Shown here piece by piece: positions 4,173 to 5,153 of a stretch of 5,153 nt of DNA (position 1 is its first letter; each line of letters begins with the position of its first letter). The position numbers were made by a program, and so were the translations under genes. The DNA lies in the NCBI GenBank assembly GCA_020427865.1, contig JAGQNX010000061.1, positions 1 to 5,153 on the forward strand, read 5' to 3'. The DNA is from a candidate division WWE3 bacterium (GTDB taxonomy: Bacteria; Patescibacteriota; WWE3; UBA101185; UBA10185). Below the pieces are notes generated by a model, which ran no database searches, was not told the origin of the DNA, and saw only the letters and a list, made by a program, of their open reading frames with translations.

Positions 4173-5153
4173 TTAATTATTATGTTTTATAACCTTTAAT
4201 GCAAGCCCTATTGGCGTTACAAATATAGGTGCATTATTTAATAAATATTCTTTGTGTTCGCTTATTCGGGAGGATAGCTGAATAGAATGCCATGGATTAG
4301 CTAAAACAACTTCTAAATCCAATACAGAAGTTAGATAAACCAACAACCCTGGCATTAGAGCAGATCCACCAGATATAGTTACTTTGTCAATATTAACACC
4401 TGGGTTTCGGCTTGTATAGAATATCTTGGCACGATTTAACTCACCAACTATATTGTCTATAAGCGGTTTTAGTACTCCATATACGTGCCCTTCAACCTGT
4501 GAAGGATCCATACCATAGGTTTTCTTATATTCAGAGGCTTGCTTAGAATCTAGCTTTAAACTCTGTTGTAAAGCTTTAGTAAATGTTTCACCGCCAATAG
4601 GAACACTACGGGTAAATCTTACACCGCCTCGTTGCACTATAACTATATGAGTACTCTCACGGGTTATATTGAGTATTATTTTTGCGTTGGTGTCTTCTTT
4701 GCTTGGGAATAATGCACGTTGAATAGCAAGGGTACCAGGTTCTAGGCCTTTAGGGTTTAAACCTGCATTTTTTAGAATGTCTAAATATTTGTTCAAAATA
4801 GTGAGTTTAGCTGCAACTAACAGCACATTCATCTTACTTGTATCCTGTGTGTCCTTCTCTAGCACCTGAAAAGCAAAATTTACCTCACTCATTGGTATAG
4901 GAATATACTGCTCGGCTTCAAACTGGATAGAGGTTTCTAACTCAGCAGGACTCATATTTGGAACTTGTATTACGCGTGTAAATACTTGGTCCTCGGGTAA
5001 AGAAACTACAACATCACTAACACTAAAGCCAGATTCTGAAATAAAATGTCTAAGTGCAGCAATATATTCCTTGCGGCTGTGATCGTCTTCCGCGTTAAAT
5101 GATATGGCGGTGTTTTCGTAAACACCAAAGCGACGTAAAACAATGTTACCTTT
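4173..5153 (-). CDS. pilM: Type IV pilus assembly protein PilM, C-terminal part (5' end outside window)
   Basis: The frame is open from the window edge to its TAA and gives the last 326 residues of PilM. PilM is an actin/FtsA-like cytoplasmic protein that binds the PilN tail and links the pilus platform to the assembly ATPases. The ATG at 4955 is internal, since the family match continues upstream of it (VVVSLPEDQVFTRVIQVPNM just before and after). Recognisable parts in fragment numbering are FEAEQYIPIP at 78-87, the phosphate-2 region IILNITREST at about 159-168, FTRSVPIGG at about 180-188, and the adenosine-side motif TISGGSALMPGL at about 259-270. The C-terminus is VTPIGLALK. The Asp-x-Gly of the phosphate-2 motif reads Asn-x-Thr here, so ATP binding may be weakened. 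pilN begins six bases downstream in the same operon. Confidence 0.93.
   Translation of the reverse strand, partial: KGNIVLRRFGVYENTAISFNAEDDHSRKEYIAALRHFISESGFSVSDVVVSLPEDQVFTRVIQVPNMSPAELETSIQFEAEQYIPIPMSEVNFAFQVLEKDTQDTSKMNVLLVAAKLTILNKYLDILKNAGLNPKGLEPGTLAIQRALFPSKEDTNAKIILNITRESTHIVIVQRGGVRFTRSVPIGGETFTKALQQSLKLDSKQASEYKKTYGMDPSQVEGHVYGVLKPLIDNIVGELNRAKIFYTSRNPGVNIDKVTISGGSALMPGLLVYLTSVLDLEVVLANPWHSIQLSSRISEHKEYLLNNAPIFVTPIGLALKVIKHNN

Noticed and set aside
4173..4955. PilM starting at the internal ATG at 4955
   Set aside because: The family match continues upstream of this codon to the window edge without a stop, so this Met is internal and the gene is partial.

Overview
This AT-rich window (5153 bases) looks like a compact chromosomal segment of a small-genome bacterium. 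It most resembles Patescibacteria (Candidate Phyla Radiation), perhaps a Microgenomates- or Katanobacteria-like lineage. The grounds are tightly packed genes, mostly weak or absent Shine-Dalgarno sites, a degenerate acyl-carrier-protein homologue beside rnc, a reduced rpsP-trmD operon, and a pilMNO operon with no pilP after pilO. The lineage is an inference from style and gene order, not from a marker search. The standard bacterial code fits all frames, with Trp as TGG and TGA used as a stop.

Left part, plus strand (1-1514): the 3' end of nusB (rRNA antitermination factor), a 79-base gap with promoter-like hexamers and a strong Shine-Dalgarno site, an unusual acyl-carrier-protein-like gene, and rnc (RNase III) starting five bases after it. 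The ACP-like protein has proline where the phosphopantetheine-bearing serine should be. It also carries a long Asp/Glu-rich insert before its last helix, so it probably cannot carry acyl chains. It is the most unusual object in the window.

Middle part, plus strand (about 1491-2766): an extended -10 promoter lies at the very end of rnc, followed by a short hairpin at the predicted transcript start. Next come rpsP (ribosomal protein bS16), khpA (KH-domain RNA-binding protein) and trmD (tRNA m1G37 methyltransferase), each separated by three bases. The rimM and rplS genes that often accompany this operon are not here. Together the left and middle genes form a block for rRNA transcription, rRNA processing, ribosome assembly and tRNA modification.

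Right part, minus strand (2791-5153): pilM (5' end outside the window), pilN and pilO are transcribed towards trmD and end 24 bases from it, with no visible terminator between. They encode the inner-membrane alignment and assembly platform of a type IV pilus. PilM is the cytoplasmic actin-like protein, PilN carries the N-terminal PilM-binding motif, and PilN and PilO are single-pass membrane partners. The absence of pilP next to pilO agrees with a cell lacking an outer-membrane secretin, but its absence elsewhere in the genome cannot be shown from here.
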